Counted from the stretch's first letter, positions 7,597-15,881 are shown. The stretch: 43,011 bases of DNA from an uncultured Flavobacteriales bacterium (GCA_938085425.1 CALKGQ010000043.1:1-43011); one strand, 5' to 3'. Notes: generated by a model from the letters alone, not told the origin. Program-made: numbers and translations.

Positions 7597-9993
7597 TCAG
7601 AACGAGAAGTTCCAGGAGATCGAAGGCAAGATGGGGAAAAGGCTGACTTGTTTGGCTTGGATCTCCAAGTTGCCTTGCAACAAGTCGCCTTCGTTGTCAA
7701 AAAACAAGAAGTAGGGGTTGGCCCGGTTGTAGAGATTGTAGACGCTGAACACCCAACGGCGGTCCACTTTTCGGTCCTCAAAATTCTTCTTGGGAAAGAA
7801 AGTTGCGCTGATGTCTGCCCTGTGGTAGGGGATCATTCGGTACCCATTGCGCGATCCATAAATGTCAGTGACATTGCCTTCCAAGAAGTAGCGTTGAACG
7901 GGCAGGGTCAGGGTGTTGCCTGTCGCGTACACAAAGGCTGCAGCAAGGTTCCAACGCTCGTTGGGGGTCCAGTCCGCCACAATGCTGAGATCGTGTCTCC
8001 TGTCGAATTTGGCAGGGAAGGGGTCTCCGTTGTTCAGGTCTTCAAAGAGCCGGTCGGTTTTGCTCCATGTGTAGCCCACCCAACCGTTCAGCTTGCCAAA
8101 TTTTCTTTTCAGAAAAAACTCTGCCCCGTAGGAGGTCCCTTGTCCAAAGACCAGGTTGTTGTCGGGGTTGGTGCCGATGTTTTGGTCGGGCCTTGTGTTT
8201 TCTGCATATTCCACGAGGTTGCTCAGGTCCTTGTGGTAGACCTCGATGGACGTTTCCCATTCGCGGTTTTTGCCAAGGTCCACGAAGTACCCAGCGCTGA
8301 ATTGCCGCCCCCGCTGCGGAGCCACCAGGTCGGAGCTGGGGAGCCAAACATCTGTGGGCGTGGTGGTGGCCGACAGCGAGGCCAAGTGCACGTATTGGTA
8401 ATTGATGGACCACCCAGCTTTGACACTGCTTCGGGGGCCGGTTTTCAACCGGGCACTCAACCGAGGCTCCCAACCTCCATATCGTTTCACCAACTCTCCC
8501 GGGCCGTAGGTGGTGGAGTCGTCGGGCACAGAGACGTTTTCACCAGGGGTGAACCGCGTGAAAGGCCCAACATGCCGGAAATCATTTGCGCGGAGCCCAA
8601 GGTTGACACGCAAGGCATCGGTGAGATCCACCACATCTTCCACAAAGGCTGCGCTTTCATGGCTGTAGGAGACCGTGGCCTCCCCAAAGTCAAACTCGTT
8701 GTCTCCTTGCCGGAAAAAGAATGAAGTGGGTACGAATTCATGGAACACGTGCTCCACGCCCGCACGGACCTCGTGCTGCAGGTTGGGGTACCAACTCAGC
8801 TGGGCCTTCTGGGTCCAGTCGACGATGCCTGAGTTGAAGCCGAATTGGAAGTCATCTTGTCCCGATTCGAAAGAAAATTTGTAGTTGCTGTACGAGGCGT
8901 TGACATTCAGGAACATTTTGTCGTTGAGCACGTGGTTCCAGCGAGTGGAGACCATCGCATTCCCCCAGGGAATGGACGCACCAAAGCCGGCATCTGCGCT
9001 TTGAAAGCTGAAGACGTCACGCCCAAAATACCCCGAGATGAAAACCTCGTCTCTGTCACTGAAACGGTGGTTGTACTTGGCATTCAGGTCATAGAAATAG
9101 TACCCTGAACCCGCTGCTTGTGTGGTCTCGACGTATGGTTTGGTCAGCACATCGATGTACGTTCTTCGTCCTGACACGATGAAGCTTGACACCCCTTCTT
9201 TGACAGGCCCCTCCAAGGTCAAACGTGAGCTGATGATGCCAACCCCTCCACTGCCTTTGAATTCCTTTCTGTTCCCTTCCTTCAAGCCCAAATCGAGGAC
9301 ACTGGACACCCGTCCTCCAAAGCGTGCCGGCATGGTCCCTTTGTAGACCTCTACCGACGAAATGGCATCAGCGTTGAAGACGCTGAAGAACCCAAACAAG
9401 TGGCTCGCATTGTAAATGGCGGCGTTGTCCAGGAGCAAGAGGTTTTGGTCGGGGCCACCGCCTCGAACGTAAAATCCACTGTTTCCTTCTCCTGCACTTT
9501 GGATGCCGGGAAGCAATTGGATGGCTTTGAGGACATCCACTTCCCCCATCAATGCGGGGAGTCTTTGGATGGTGGCAATGGCCACATCCGTCTTGCCGAG
9601 GTTGGTGCTTTCTGTGTTTTGCCCAGACGAGCCCACCACAGTGGCCTCGTCGACCGTCACTGAGCTGGGGACAAGCTCCACGTTCCACTCTTCGTTGTCT
9701 GGTCCCGTGAATGCTTTTTTCACTTGACCGTACCCAATGAAAGTGCAGGTCAAAGACGAGGGGCCTTCGGGCAGGGTCAAACTGAAGAAGCCATAGATGT
9801 TGGTCGACACCCCGAGGCCACTTTGGTCTTCGATCACATTCGCCCCCAGGACGTACTCACCGGTGGAGGCGTCGGTCACCCGACCACTGACCGTGTACGT
9901 CTGGGCCAGGGCCCCACCCACAAACCCCAACGTGCACAGCACAAGGCAGAGGAGGGCTTCGAGAGGAAAAAAAGGGGTGGATTGTGGATGCAC
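7597..9993 (-). CDS. TonB-dependent outer-membrane receptor
   Basis: 798 aa from GTG at 9993-9991. The reading frame stays open further upstream, but a -7 box at 10016-10023 places transcription start near 10009, so earlier starts are excluded. Order: signal peptide (ending near FVGGALAQ), carboxypeptidase-regulatory-like domain (TYTVSGRVTDASTGEYVLGANV ...), plug domain (LPALMGEVDVLKAIQLLPG, YVRGGGPDQNLLLLDNAAIY, VEVYKG) and beta-barrel ending in a terminal Phe (ISWNFSF). Such receptors import siderophores, peptides, vitamins or glycans using TonB energy. No SusD partner is adjacent, so glycan use is not indicated. It is followed by the ABC exporter and is divergent from a peptide-type binding lipoprotein. 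Confidence 0.9.
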   Translation of the reverse strand: MHPQSTPFFPLEALLCLVLCTLGFVGGALAQTYTVSGRVTDASTGEYVLGANVIEDQSGLGVSTNIYGFFSLTLPEGPSSLTCTFIGYGQVKKAFTGPDNEEWNVELVPSSVTVDEATVVGSSGQNTESTNLGKTDVAIATIQRLPALMGEVDVLKAIQLLPGIQSAGEGNSGFYVRGGGPDQNLLLLDNAAIYNASHLFGFFSVFNADAISSVEVYKGTMPARFGGRVSSVLDLGLKEGNRKEFKGSGGVGIISSRLTLEGPVKEGVSSFIVSGRRTYIDVLTKPYVETTQAAGSGYYFYDLNAKYNHRFSDRDEVFISGYFGRDVFSFQSADAGFGASIPWGNAMVSTRWNHVLNDKMFLNVNASYSNYKFSFESGQDDFQFGFNSGIVDWTQKAQLSWYPNLQHEVRAGVEHVFHEFVPTSFFFRQGDNEFDFGEATVSYSHESAAFVEDVVDLTDALRVNLGLRANDFRHVGPFTRFTPGENVSVPDDSTTYGPGELVKRYGGWEPRLSARLKTGPRSSVKAGWSINYQYVHLASLSATTTPTDVWLPSSDLVAPQRGRQFSAGYFVDLGKNREWETSIEVYHKDLSNLVEYAENTRPDQNIGTNPDNNLVFGQGTSYGAEFFLKRKFGKLNGWVGYTWSKTDRLFEDLNNGDPFPAKFDRRHDLSIVADWTPNERWNLAAAFVYATGNTLTLPVQRYFLEGNVTDIYGSRNGYRMIPYHRADISATFFPKKNFEDRKVDRRWVFSVYNLYNRANPYFLFFDNEGDLLQGNLEIQAKQVSLFPILPSISWNFSF

Positions 9994-10015
9994 AGCGTCG
10001 GTTTTTGAGGCGCGA

Positions 10016-10023
10016 CAAAAGTA
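10016..10023 (-). promoter_or_regulatory. -7 box TACTTTTG of the TonB receptor gene
   Basis: Exact match to the Bacteroidota -7 consensus TAnnTTTG, 22 nt before the GTG at 9993. It supports that start. It is back to back with the plus-strand box at 10031-10038, only 7 bp away. Confidence 0.65.
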
Positions 10024-10030
10024 CTCCGCG

Positions 10031-10038
10031 TACCTTCG
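10031..10038 (+). promoter_or_regulatory. -7 box TACCTTCG of the substrate-binding lipoprotein gene
   Basis: It lies 5 nt before the GTG at 10044, the same spacing as at several other genes here. It implies a leaderless or nearly leaderless mRNA. No clear -33 TTTG is seen at the usual distance. Confidence 0.6.
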
Positions 10039-10043
10039 TCTAC

Positions 10044-11666
10044 GTGTGGAACAAATGCAAAATTCTGGGCTTTGTTCATCTCGTGTTTCTCTTGGGAACG
10101 GGATGCGGGAGCGAAGAGGTGGCCCAAGACCCACGCGTGTTTCGGTACAACGAAAGTGCAGCCATCACCAGCCTCGACCCAGCAGCGGCACGCAGCCTCG
10201 AGCACATGTGGGTGGTGGACCAGCTTTATGACGGGCTTGTGGAGCTGGGTCCGGACTTGGAGGTTGTGCCAGCGTTGGCCACTGATTGGGCTTTTTCTGA
10301 GGATGGCACGGAATGCACTTTTCAGCTGCGACAGGATGCTGTGTTTGCCTCAGGCCGGCGGGTGACGGCCGATGATGTCGTGTTTTCGCTCGAACGGCTG
10401 CGAGACCCTTCCGTCGTGTCTTCTGGAGGATGGATCTTGGATGCGGTGTTGCCCAATGGCATCCGGTCCTTGAACGACTCCACGGTCCAGGTGAAGCTTG
10501 CCCAGGCCTACCCGCCCTTTCTTGGATTGTTGACCACGGCCTATGGGAGTGTCATCGATGCCGAGCGCGCCAAAGCTCCCGGCCACGACTTGAGGGACCG
10601 CCCCTTGGGGACGGGGCCTTTCCGTTTGGCCTGGTGGCTGTCCGATGCGGGTTTGGTATTGCACCGCAACCCCAGTTTCTGGGAAAAGGACTCCTTGGGG
10701 CAACCATTGCCCTATTTGGAGGCAGTGCACATCGATGTGGTGCAGGACATGGGGGCCGAATTCCTGGGCCTGACCCAGGGCAAATACGATTTCATCAGTG
10801 GACTTCATCCAGCCTACATGGAGACGCTTCTGGACGAGGAGGGGAGTTTGAGGGCGAATTTTCAGACGGAATGGACCTTGGCCCACGTGCCTTTTTTGAA
10901 AACCGATTACCTCGGAATCGTTCTGGACGGTGAGGCCACTCCAGAGGCGCTTCGGGACCGCCGTGTGCGTCACGCCATGAGTTGTGCCCTCGACCGAAAG
11001 GGGCTGGCGAGGCATCTGCGACGGAATGCAGTCAGCCCTACGGACCACTTTGTTCCTCCCTCCATGTTGGGGGAAAGCGAACCCATGGAGGTGGACCAGG
11101 ATTTGGCCTTGGCGCGCCAGCTTTTGAGCCAAGCGGGCCATCCAGGTGGCCAAGGTGTGGAAGAAATTGTGTTGAGCACCACCTCGGACTATGTGGACAT
11201 GTGTGCAGCCTTCCAACACGACTGGGCAAAGATTGGGTTGAAGGTCCGCATCGATGTGGTTCCGGCCTCGGTGCACCGAGAGCGCGTGGCCCAAGGGGAG
11301 ACGGCCATGTTTTACAAGTCATGGCTCGCCGACCACCCCGATGCTGAAAATTTCTTGGGGTTGTTCCTACGGTCGAACTTCGCGCCCAGCGGTCCCAATT
11401 ACTCCCATTACCACCATGATGCCTACGAGCGTTTGTTTGGAGAGGCCATGGCCTTGGCGGAAGATCCTGCACGTCGCAGAGGGAAGTACGCATCCATGGA
11501 CAGCATGGTGCATGCGGACATGCCAGTCATTCCCTTGTTCCACGACAGGGTGACCCACATTCTTTCCGACCGCGTTTTGGATTGGCGCATTTCACCTGTG
11601 AACCGATTGGATTTGAGGCGCGTCCAAAAACACAGCGAAGGATGGGTGCAAGGCCAGAAGCAGTAG
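10044..11666 (+). CDS. Extracytoplasmic solute-binding lipoprotein, family 5 (DppA/OppA-like)
   Basis: 540 aa from GTG 10044. This start gives a short lipoprotein signal with lipobox LGTGC (Cys21) and lies 5 nt after a -7 box. An upstream in-frame GTG (9984) would precede the promoter and is rejected. The mature part is a typical SBP_bac_5 protein: SLDPAAARSLEHMWVVDQLYDGL, LATDWAFSEDGTECTFQLR, VTADDVVFSLERL, GTGPFRL, and a late SQAGHPGGQGVEEIVL / AMFYKSWLADHPDAENFL region. These bind di- and oligopeptides, or nickel, for ABC importers. No permease or ATPase genes of an importer are adjacent, so it may serve a distant importer. It could instead pass ligands from the divergent TonB receptor. 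Confidence 0.88.
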   Translation: MWNKCKILGFVHLVFLLGTGCGSEEVAQDPRVFRYNESAAITSLDPAAARSLEHMWVVDQLYDGLVELGPDLEVVPALATDWAFSEDGTECTFQLRQDAVFASGRRVTADDVVFSLERLRDPSVVSSGGWILDAVLPNGIRSLNDSTVQVKLAQAYPPFLGLLTTAYGSVIDAERAKAPGHDLRDRPLGTGPFRLAWWLSDAGLVLHRNPSFWEKDSLGQPLPYLEAVHIDVVQDMGAEFLGLTQGKYDFISGLHPAYMETLLDEEGSLRANFQTEWTLAHVPFLKTDYLGIVLDGEATPEALRDRRVRHAMSCALDRKGLARHLRRNAVSPTDHFVPPSMLGESEPMEVDQDLALARQLLSQAGHPGGQGVEEIVLSTTSDYVDMCAAFQHDWAKIGLKVRIDVVPASVHRERVAQGETAMFYKSWLADHPDAENFLGLFLRSNFAPSGPNYSHYHHDAYERLFGEAMALAEDPARRRGKYASMDSMVHADMPVIPLFHDRVTHILSDRVLDWRISPVNRLDLRRVQKHSEGWVQGQKQ

Positions 11667-11697
11667 GGGGAGGAGATTTTGAGGGAGGGCTTCTGTG

Positions 11698-11705
11698 TAT
11701 CTTGG
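11698..11705 (+). promoter_or_regulatory. -7 box TATCTTGG before the ACMSD-family gene
   Basis: The box ends 5 nt before an ATG at 11711 that opens a six-codon frame, and 18 nt before the ACMSD start at 11724. Confidence 0.55.
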
Positions 11706-11710
11706 CCGTC

Positions 11711-11731
11711 ATGCAGGTCGCTCATGCTTAA
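11711..11731 (+). other. Six-codon upstream ORF (MQVAHA) overlapping the ACMSD start
   Basis: ATG CAG GTC GCT CAT GCT TAA. Its ATG sits where leaderless genes in this window start (5 nt after a -7 box), and its stop (11729-11731) lies just past the ACMSD ATG (11724). This could couple or dampen translation of the decarboxylase. It may be chance; expression is not shown. Confidence 0.35.
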
Positions 11732-12731
11732 AATTGACAGTCACACGCACATTTTGCCACGGGTCATGCCCAAGTGGTCGGAGAAGTTTGGGTACGAAGG
11801 CTTTGTGCATCTCGAAGACAGCCGACCTGGCTTCGCCAACATGATGAAGGATGGTGGCTTTTTTCGAGAAATCGGCTCGAATTGCTGGGATGCTGAGGAG
11901 AGGATTGAAGCCTATGCCGCTGCAGGCGTTCAAGTTCAGGTGGTGTGCACGATTCCCGTGATGTTCGCATACAATGCCAAGGCGCGTGATGCCGCAGATT
12001 TGTCCCGCTTTCTGAACACCCACATCGCAGGTCTCGTTCAAGACCATCCCAGGCATTACGTGGGGCTGTGTTCCGTGCCTATGCAAGATCCGGACCTTGC
12101 CATTTCAGTACTGGAAGAAGCCCATGCCATGGGCCACAAGGGCGTCCAAATTGGCTCCAACATCCATGGTGTGAATTTGGGCGACACGAGGTTCAATGAT
12201 TTTTACGCGGCCTGTGAACGACTCGACATGTCCGTGTTCATCCACCCCTGGGACATGATGGGCAAGAAGGACATGGAGAAGTATTGGCTCCCTTGGTTGG
12301 TCGGCATGCCGGCAGAAACCAGCCGTGCGGCTTGTTCCATGATTTTTGCGGGGGTGTTGGACCGGCATCCGAAGCTCAGGGTGTTGTTTTCTCATGCGGG
12401 TGGGGCCTTCTTGCCCACCTTGGGCAGGATTGAACATGGCCACCGTTGTCGGCCGGACTTGGTGGCGGTGGACAATGCCAAGGCGCCGTCCGAGTACCTG
12501 GGCAAGTTTTGGGTGGACAGCATCACCCATGACCCGAGGTTGCTCCGCTACATTTTGGAGATGAAGGGGGCCTCACGCATTTGCATGGGGACAGATTATC
12601 CATTTCCACTCGGGGACCTGGAGTTTGGTCACTTCATGGAGGAAATGTCGTTGGAGACAGAAGACTTGGAGCAACTTTTTGCAGGTGCAGTGTTGTCTTG
12701 GTTGGGAATGGAGGCTTCAGCATTTGACTAA
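11724..12731 (+). CDS. 2-amino-3-carboxymuconate-6-semialdehyde decarboxylase family amidohydrolase
   Basis: 335 aa, the same size as known ACMSDs. These zinc enzymes decarboxylate ACMS, diverting kynurenine or nitrobenzoate breakdown from quinolinate. The expected metal and catalytic positions are all present: H7-x-H9 in DSHTHILP, H174 in FIHPWDMMG, H224 in FSHAGGAFLPTLGRI and D291 in GTDYPFPLGD. This spacing matches the bacterial enzyme closely. The start ATG 11724 directly precedes LKIDSHTH; the longer frame begins before the promoter. No other kynurenine-pathway gene is adjacent, so a related decarboxylase activity is possible. It is followed after 21 nt by an ECF sigma gene, probably in the same transcript. 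Confidence 0.87.
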   Translation: MLKIDSHTHILPRVMPKWSEKFGYEGFVHLEDSRPGFANMMKDGGFFREIGSNCWDAEERIEAYAAAGVQVQVVCTIPVMFAYNAKARDAADLSRFLNTHIAGLVQDHPRHYVGLCSVPMQDPDLAISVLEEAHAMGHKGVQIGSNIHGVNLGDTRFNDFYAACERLDMSVFIHPWDMMGKKDMEKYWLPWLVGMPAETSRAACSMIFAGVLDRHPKLRVLFSHAGGAFLPTLGRIEHGHRCRPDLVAVDNAKAPSEYLGKFWVDSITHDPRLLRYILEMKGASRICMGTDYPFPLGDLEFGHFMEEMSLETEDLEQLFAGAVLSWLGMEASAFD

Positions 12732-12752
12732 GCTCCGGAGGTTAAAGTGGCC

Positions 12753-13325
12753 ATGGATCCTGAATTGAAAGAACTTTTGATGCGCTGCAAGGCGGAAGAG
12801 AGAAGCGCCCAAACGGCGCTCTACAGGAGATTTGCGCCCCAGGTGTTTGCCACCGCAATGCGGTACACTGACAGCCGCGAAACGGCCTCAGATGTGGCCC
12901 AAGAAAGTTGGGTCAAGGTGTTCAAGAACCTCGGCAAGTTCACAGAATTCAAGAGTTTTGAAGGTTGGGTCCGCCGGATCACTGTCAACACCGCCATCAC
13001 GCATTACCGACGGAACCTGAAGCACAAGTACCACAGTGATGTGGAAGAAGTGTTGATCACCCCACGGGACATGGAAGCCGCGAAACAGGTAGATTTCACG
13101 ATGGCTGAAATCCAAACGGCCATGGCGGCTTTGCCCAAGGGGTACCGCACGGTGGTTCAGCTTTACTTGGTGGATGGCTACAGCCACAAGGAAATTGCAG
13201 AAATGCTTGGTGTGGACGTCAATACGTCCAAAAGCCAGCTTTCTCGAGGCAGAAAGCAATTGCAAGCCTTCTTGGGGGCCATGTCCCAAAGGGCGCGGTC
13301 TCATGAACCCAACACAAAAGAATGA
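12753..13325 (+). CDS. ECF-type RNA polymerase sigma factor
   Basis: 190 aa from ATG 12753 (a GTG two codons upstream is an alternative; GGAGG at 12737-12741 is unusual for this genome and spaced for either). Region sigma-2 lies about 22-90 (ALYRRFAPQVFATAMRYT ... DVAQESWVKVFKNLGKF ... FEGWVRRITVNTAITHYRR). Region sigma-4 lies about 122-172 (ALPKGYRTVVQLYLVDGYSH, KEIAEMLGVDVNTSKSQLSR). It directs RNA polymerase to a small regulon. The next gene encodes a single-pass membrane protein in the usual anti-sigma position. Co-transcription with the upstream ACMSD gene is likely from the spacing. Confidence 0.93.
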   Translation: MDPELKELLMRCKAEERSAQTALYRRFAPQVFATAMRYTDSRETASDVAQESWVKVFKNLGKFTEFKSFEGWVRRITVNTAITHYRRNLKHKYHSDVEEVLITPRDMEAAKQVDFTMAEIQTAMAALPKGYRTVVQLYLVDGYSHKEIAEMLGVDVNTSKSQLSRGRKQLQAFLGAMSQRARSHEPNTKE

Positions 13326-13393
13326 ACCTCCGAAGCAACCAATTTTCCCTTGCTTCGTTCTAACCTCACTGACCCGAGCTGCATCCATCGGCC

Positions 13394-13972
13394 ATGACCT
13401 CAGAAAAACAACACAGCCCAAGTCCATCGGACCAAGCCCCTGGCGATTTGACGCCCTTGGAAATCAGCATCCGCGAGGCTCTGCTTTCTGATGCCATCGC
13501 TCCACCGGCGGGGTTGGAAGCCCGCGTCATGCGGTCCATCGCCCCTCGTGCTTTGATGCCTCTCAAGGGGCGTGTCATGGGTGCGGTTGCCGCTGGGGTC
13601 TTGTTGTTGGGGGTTGGGTTTTGGTCCATTGGAGATTCGCAAGAATCAGCGCCCCTGTCGCCACCCTCGCCGCCCAGCATGGAACATACCATGAAGGAGC
13701 CTTTGCCAGATGTCTCCAAGGCGACGGACACCGTCCACCCTTCAAGTCCAACGATGGATGAAGCCCTCCAAAACGAACAACGCTCCACTTCCGAAGCCAT
13801 GCCCAAAGGCCAATCCATGCCAGAGGAAAGCACAGTGCGATTGGACGCTGAAGCTCTTTCACCGCTTGTCCCAAGTGCATTGGAATCAGGTAGCGGCGAC
13901 AAAACGCTTAGCACCCCAGGTTCAGGGGTCCAAACAGAGCGCCGACCTGCAAACCTGGAGCTGAAGCAGTAA
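13394..13972 (+). CDS. Single-pass membrane protein after the ECF sigma factor, candidate anti-sigma factor
   Basis: 192 aa, no family recognised. Residues 1-60 are soluble with an amphipathic stretch (ISIREALLSDAIAPPAGLEARVMRSI, about 24-49) like the short N-terminal segment of sigma-binding membrane proteins. One TM helix follows (about 61-79, VMGAVAAGVLLLGVGFW). The rest (80-192) is a Pro/Ser/Glu-rich, probably periplasmic and disordered tail without a fold I can see. No zinc-binding HxxxCxxC motif is present. The position 68 nt after the sigma gene suggests it restrains that sigma factor at the membrane. This is inference from context. Confidence 0.65.
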   Translation: MTSEKQHSPSPSDQAPGDLTPLEISIREALLSDAIAPPAGLEARVMRSIAPRALMPLKGRVMGAVAAGVLLLGVGFWSIGDSQESAPLSPPSPPSMEHTMKEPLPDVSKATDTVHPSSPTMDEALQNEQRSTSEAMPKGQSMPEESTVRLDAEALSPLVPSALESGSGDKTLSTPGSGVQTERRPANLELKQ

Positions 13973-13977
13973 CTTGG
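13970..13977 (+). promoter_or_regulatory. -7-like box TAACTTGG overlapping the stop codon of the preceding gene
   Basis: The TAA stop of the membrane protein gene forms the first three bases of the box. It lies 7 nt before the ATG at 13985. It would give the next gene its own start within the cluster. Confidence 0.35.
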
Positions 13978-13984
13978 CCCGACC

Positions 13985-14812
13985 ATGTGGGGGAGGACCG
14001 TCCTTTTTGTGTTTTTGTTGTCATTTGCCTCCAAACACCAGGCAATGACTGCACGTGTTCACCAGGACTCCGTCGTGGTGGACGGCCAGCGCTACGTGTA
14101 TCTGGCGGACGTTCTCATTGATACTTCGGCGCATCAGAAAGGAAATCTTGCCAAGGACTGGTGGCTGGGGCTGCAATGGGATCGGGCCATCAATGCCCCC
14201 TTTCAACCCGGAGGCGTGTCCTCGAGCAGCCTTGCTTCCAACAGGCCATTGTTTCAATTGGAACGCCAGCAGACCATGCAAAATGGCTTGAGCCGGTGGG
14301 GCCTTCGATTGGAATACTTCCAGCCTTGGGTCCTTCGACGTTCCGAGGTTTCGGAAGATGTGAAGGGTTGGATTGAATCCGAATCTGCGGCCATTTCCCC
14401 ACTCGAACAAGTCATCCTCATCCCCGACAGCCTGGCGTTTGAAAGGGACACCATTGCCGCACCTCTGGCACTTGGAAATGGACTTCGCTTGGGCGTCACA
14501 TTGGAGGGGCAAAAACGAAAGGGGTGGCATCCGAGGGTGTCCCTGTCATGCGATGTACTGAGGCCCAAATCATGGAAGTTGCGGTCTCCCGGGGACCCTT
14601 CCAAGTGGCCCCTTGGTACGGCTGAAGATGTCACGGTTTTGGAAAGCAATTGGCGGGGGCGGTGGCGAGCAGAATGTGGCATCGTGATGGATTTGTGGTC
14701 ACGCAATTCAAGCCAGCGTGCGGCGGTGCAGATGAGGGTCTCTGCGTTTGCCAGCGATCGAGGCATGTGGGGCATCTCTTTGGCTTGCATGACCTCTCCA
14801 ACGAGGCGATGA
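13985..14812 (+). CDS. Secreted protein of unknown function
   Basis: 275 aa, not recognised. A signal peptide is likely at 1-20 (MWGRTVLFVFLLSFASKHQA). The remainder alternates hydrophobic and polar residues (LADVLIDTS, WWLGLQWDRA, GLRLEYFQPWVLR, LGNGLRLGVTL, RVSLSCDVL, WRAECGIVMDLWS, AVQMRVSAFAS), which suggests a small outer-membrane beta-barrel, although the terminal residues (SPTRR) are not the usual aromatic end. It lies 12 nt after the membrane protein gene and 34 nt before the T9SS type-B gene. It is probably a member of the sigma-factor locus and may belong to the envelope process that locus controls. Confidence 0.7.
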   Translation: MWGRTVLFVFLLSFASKHQAMTARVHQDSVVVDGQRYVYLADVLIDTSAHQKGNLAKDWWLGLQWDRAINAPFQPGGVSSSSLASNRPLFQLERQQTMQNGLSRWGLRLEYFQPWVLRRSEVSEDVKGWIESESAAISPLEQVILIPDSLAFERDTIAAPLALGNGLRLGVTLEGQKRKGWHPRVSLSCDVLRPKSWKLRSPGDPSKWPLGTAEDVTVLESNWRGRWRAECGIVMDLWSRNSSQRAAVQMRVSAFASDRGMWGISLACMTSPTRR

Positions 14813-14835
14813 CCTGAAGGTCCCCCGAAATTCCC

Positions 14836-14843
14836 TACATTGC
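14836..14843 (+). promoter_or_regulatory. -7-like box TACATTGC before the T9SS type-B gene
   Basis: It lies 3 nt before the ATG at 14847, in the leaderless spacing seen elsewhere. The last two consensus positions are poor. Confidence 0.35.
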
Positions 14844-14846
14844 CTT

Positions 14847-15881
14847 ATGAATTGGAGGCCCGCGAACAAGATGTGTTGGATGCTGACCCTAGGGATGTCC
14901 TTGGGTGGATTTCATGCGCAGAACCTTGTTGTCAACGGTGGGTTTGAGTCTTTTTTGGAACTCCCCAATTCCTCCGGTCAATTTCATTTTGTTTCTGACT
15001 GGGGCCATGGTGGAAATGGAGCTGCTGTGCCGGATTTTTACCACGAAGGCGGAGCAGGGGCAGGCGACCTTCCACAGACTCCACTGGCCAAGGTTTCGAC
15101 CTACCAAGGGCGTGCGGTTGCAGGTTTTGTGGCCTACTCGGATCCGCCAAATGCAAAACACGAGTACCTGACGGGACGCTTCGCTGAACCCTTGAAGGAG
15201 GGGCAGCGGTACAGAATGTCCTTCGCCATCACCTCGGGCAAGGTCCACGATTGGGTGAATGCGGGGATTGGTGTCAGTGGGTTGGGGGTGTCGATGGGAT
15301 TTGGTGTCCCGGAGCAAGAAGACCACGAGAAATTGGACCTTGAAGCTCAGTTCGAAATCCACGAGGCCGTGTATGAACGAAATTGGAAACGTTTCACCTT
15401 CGTCTTTGAAGCCAATGAGCCCTTCACCCACTTCACCTTTGGGTTGATGGGTCGCACCCTTCGCATCCGGAGGGCAGAGGACAATTCACGAACGATGGCG
15501 TATTATTTCTTGGATGATTTTGTCCTCGAAGAGACCTCGCCTCAAATTGCCTCCAACATGGCGGTGGGCCGCGGCGAAAGAGGCCTCACCATTCCTGAAG
15601 GGGCTTATGTCCCCAATGGGTTTACGCCCAACGACGATGGTTTGAACGACACCTGGGACATGGTGTTGCCGGAGTCCCTGACTTGGGATGTCGTCGTGGC
15701 GGACCGGTGGGGAAGGACGGTTTGGACGGATCAAGTTTCCCATGACACCAATTTGGGTTGGGATGGCAACGACCATGAGGGTCAACCTTGTGTGCCTGGC
15801 CCCTATGCTTGGCGTGCGGTTTCATCCTCCGCGCTGGAAGGTCAAACCGTATGGAAGGGGTGGGTCAACGTCTTGCGATGA
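14847..15881 (+). CDS. Secreted protein with gliding-motility-associated (T9SS type B) C-terminal domain
   Basis: 344 aa. Signal peptide 1-24 (ending GGFHAQ). Residues about 26-230 look like a jelly-roll, carbohydrate-binding-like domain: NLVVNGGFESF, an FHFVSDWGHG segment, and a YRMSFAIT / YFLDDFVLEE beta pattern typical of such surface modules. The C-terminal ~92 residues are the type-B sorting domain: YVPNGFTPNDDGLNDTWDM, VVVADRWGRTVW, NLGWDGNDHEGQPCVPGPYAW. Type-B proteins exit through T9SS and are often adhesins or gliding components. Its stop overlaps the bshC start (ATGA), so translational coupling is likely. Confidence 0.87.
   Translation: MNWRPANKMCWMLTLGMSLGGFHAQNLVVNGGFESFLELPNSSGQFHFVSDWGHGGNGAAVPDFYHEGGAGAGDLPQTPLAKVSTYQGRAVAGFVAYSDPPNAKHEYLTGRFAEPLKEGQRYRMSFAITSGKVHDWVNAGIGVSGLGVSMGFGVPEQEDHEKLDLEAQFEIHEAVYERNWKRFTFVFEANEPFTHFTFGLMGRTLRIRRAEDNSRTMAYYFLDDFVLEETSPQIASNMAVGRGERGLTIPEGAYVPNGFTPNDDGLNDTWDMVLPESLTWDVVVADRWGRTVWTDQVSHDTNLGWDGNDHEGQPCVPGPYAWRAVSSSALEGQTVWKGWVNVLR

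Noticed and set aside
7588-8724. 378-codon plus-strand ORF
   Set aside because: It is fully antisense to the TonB receptor gene, with no recognisable domain; long shadow frames are expected at this GC content.
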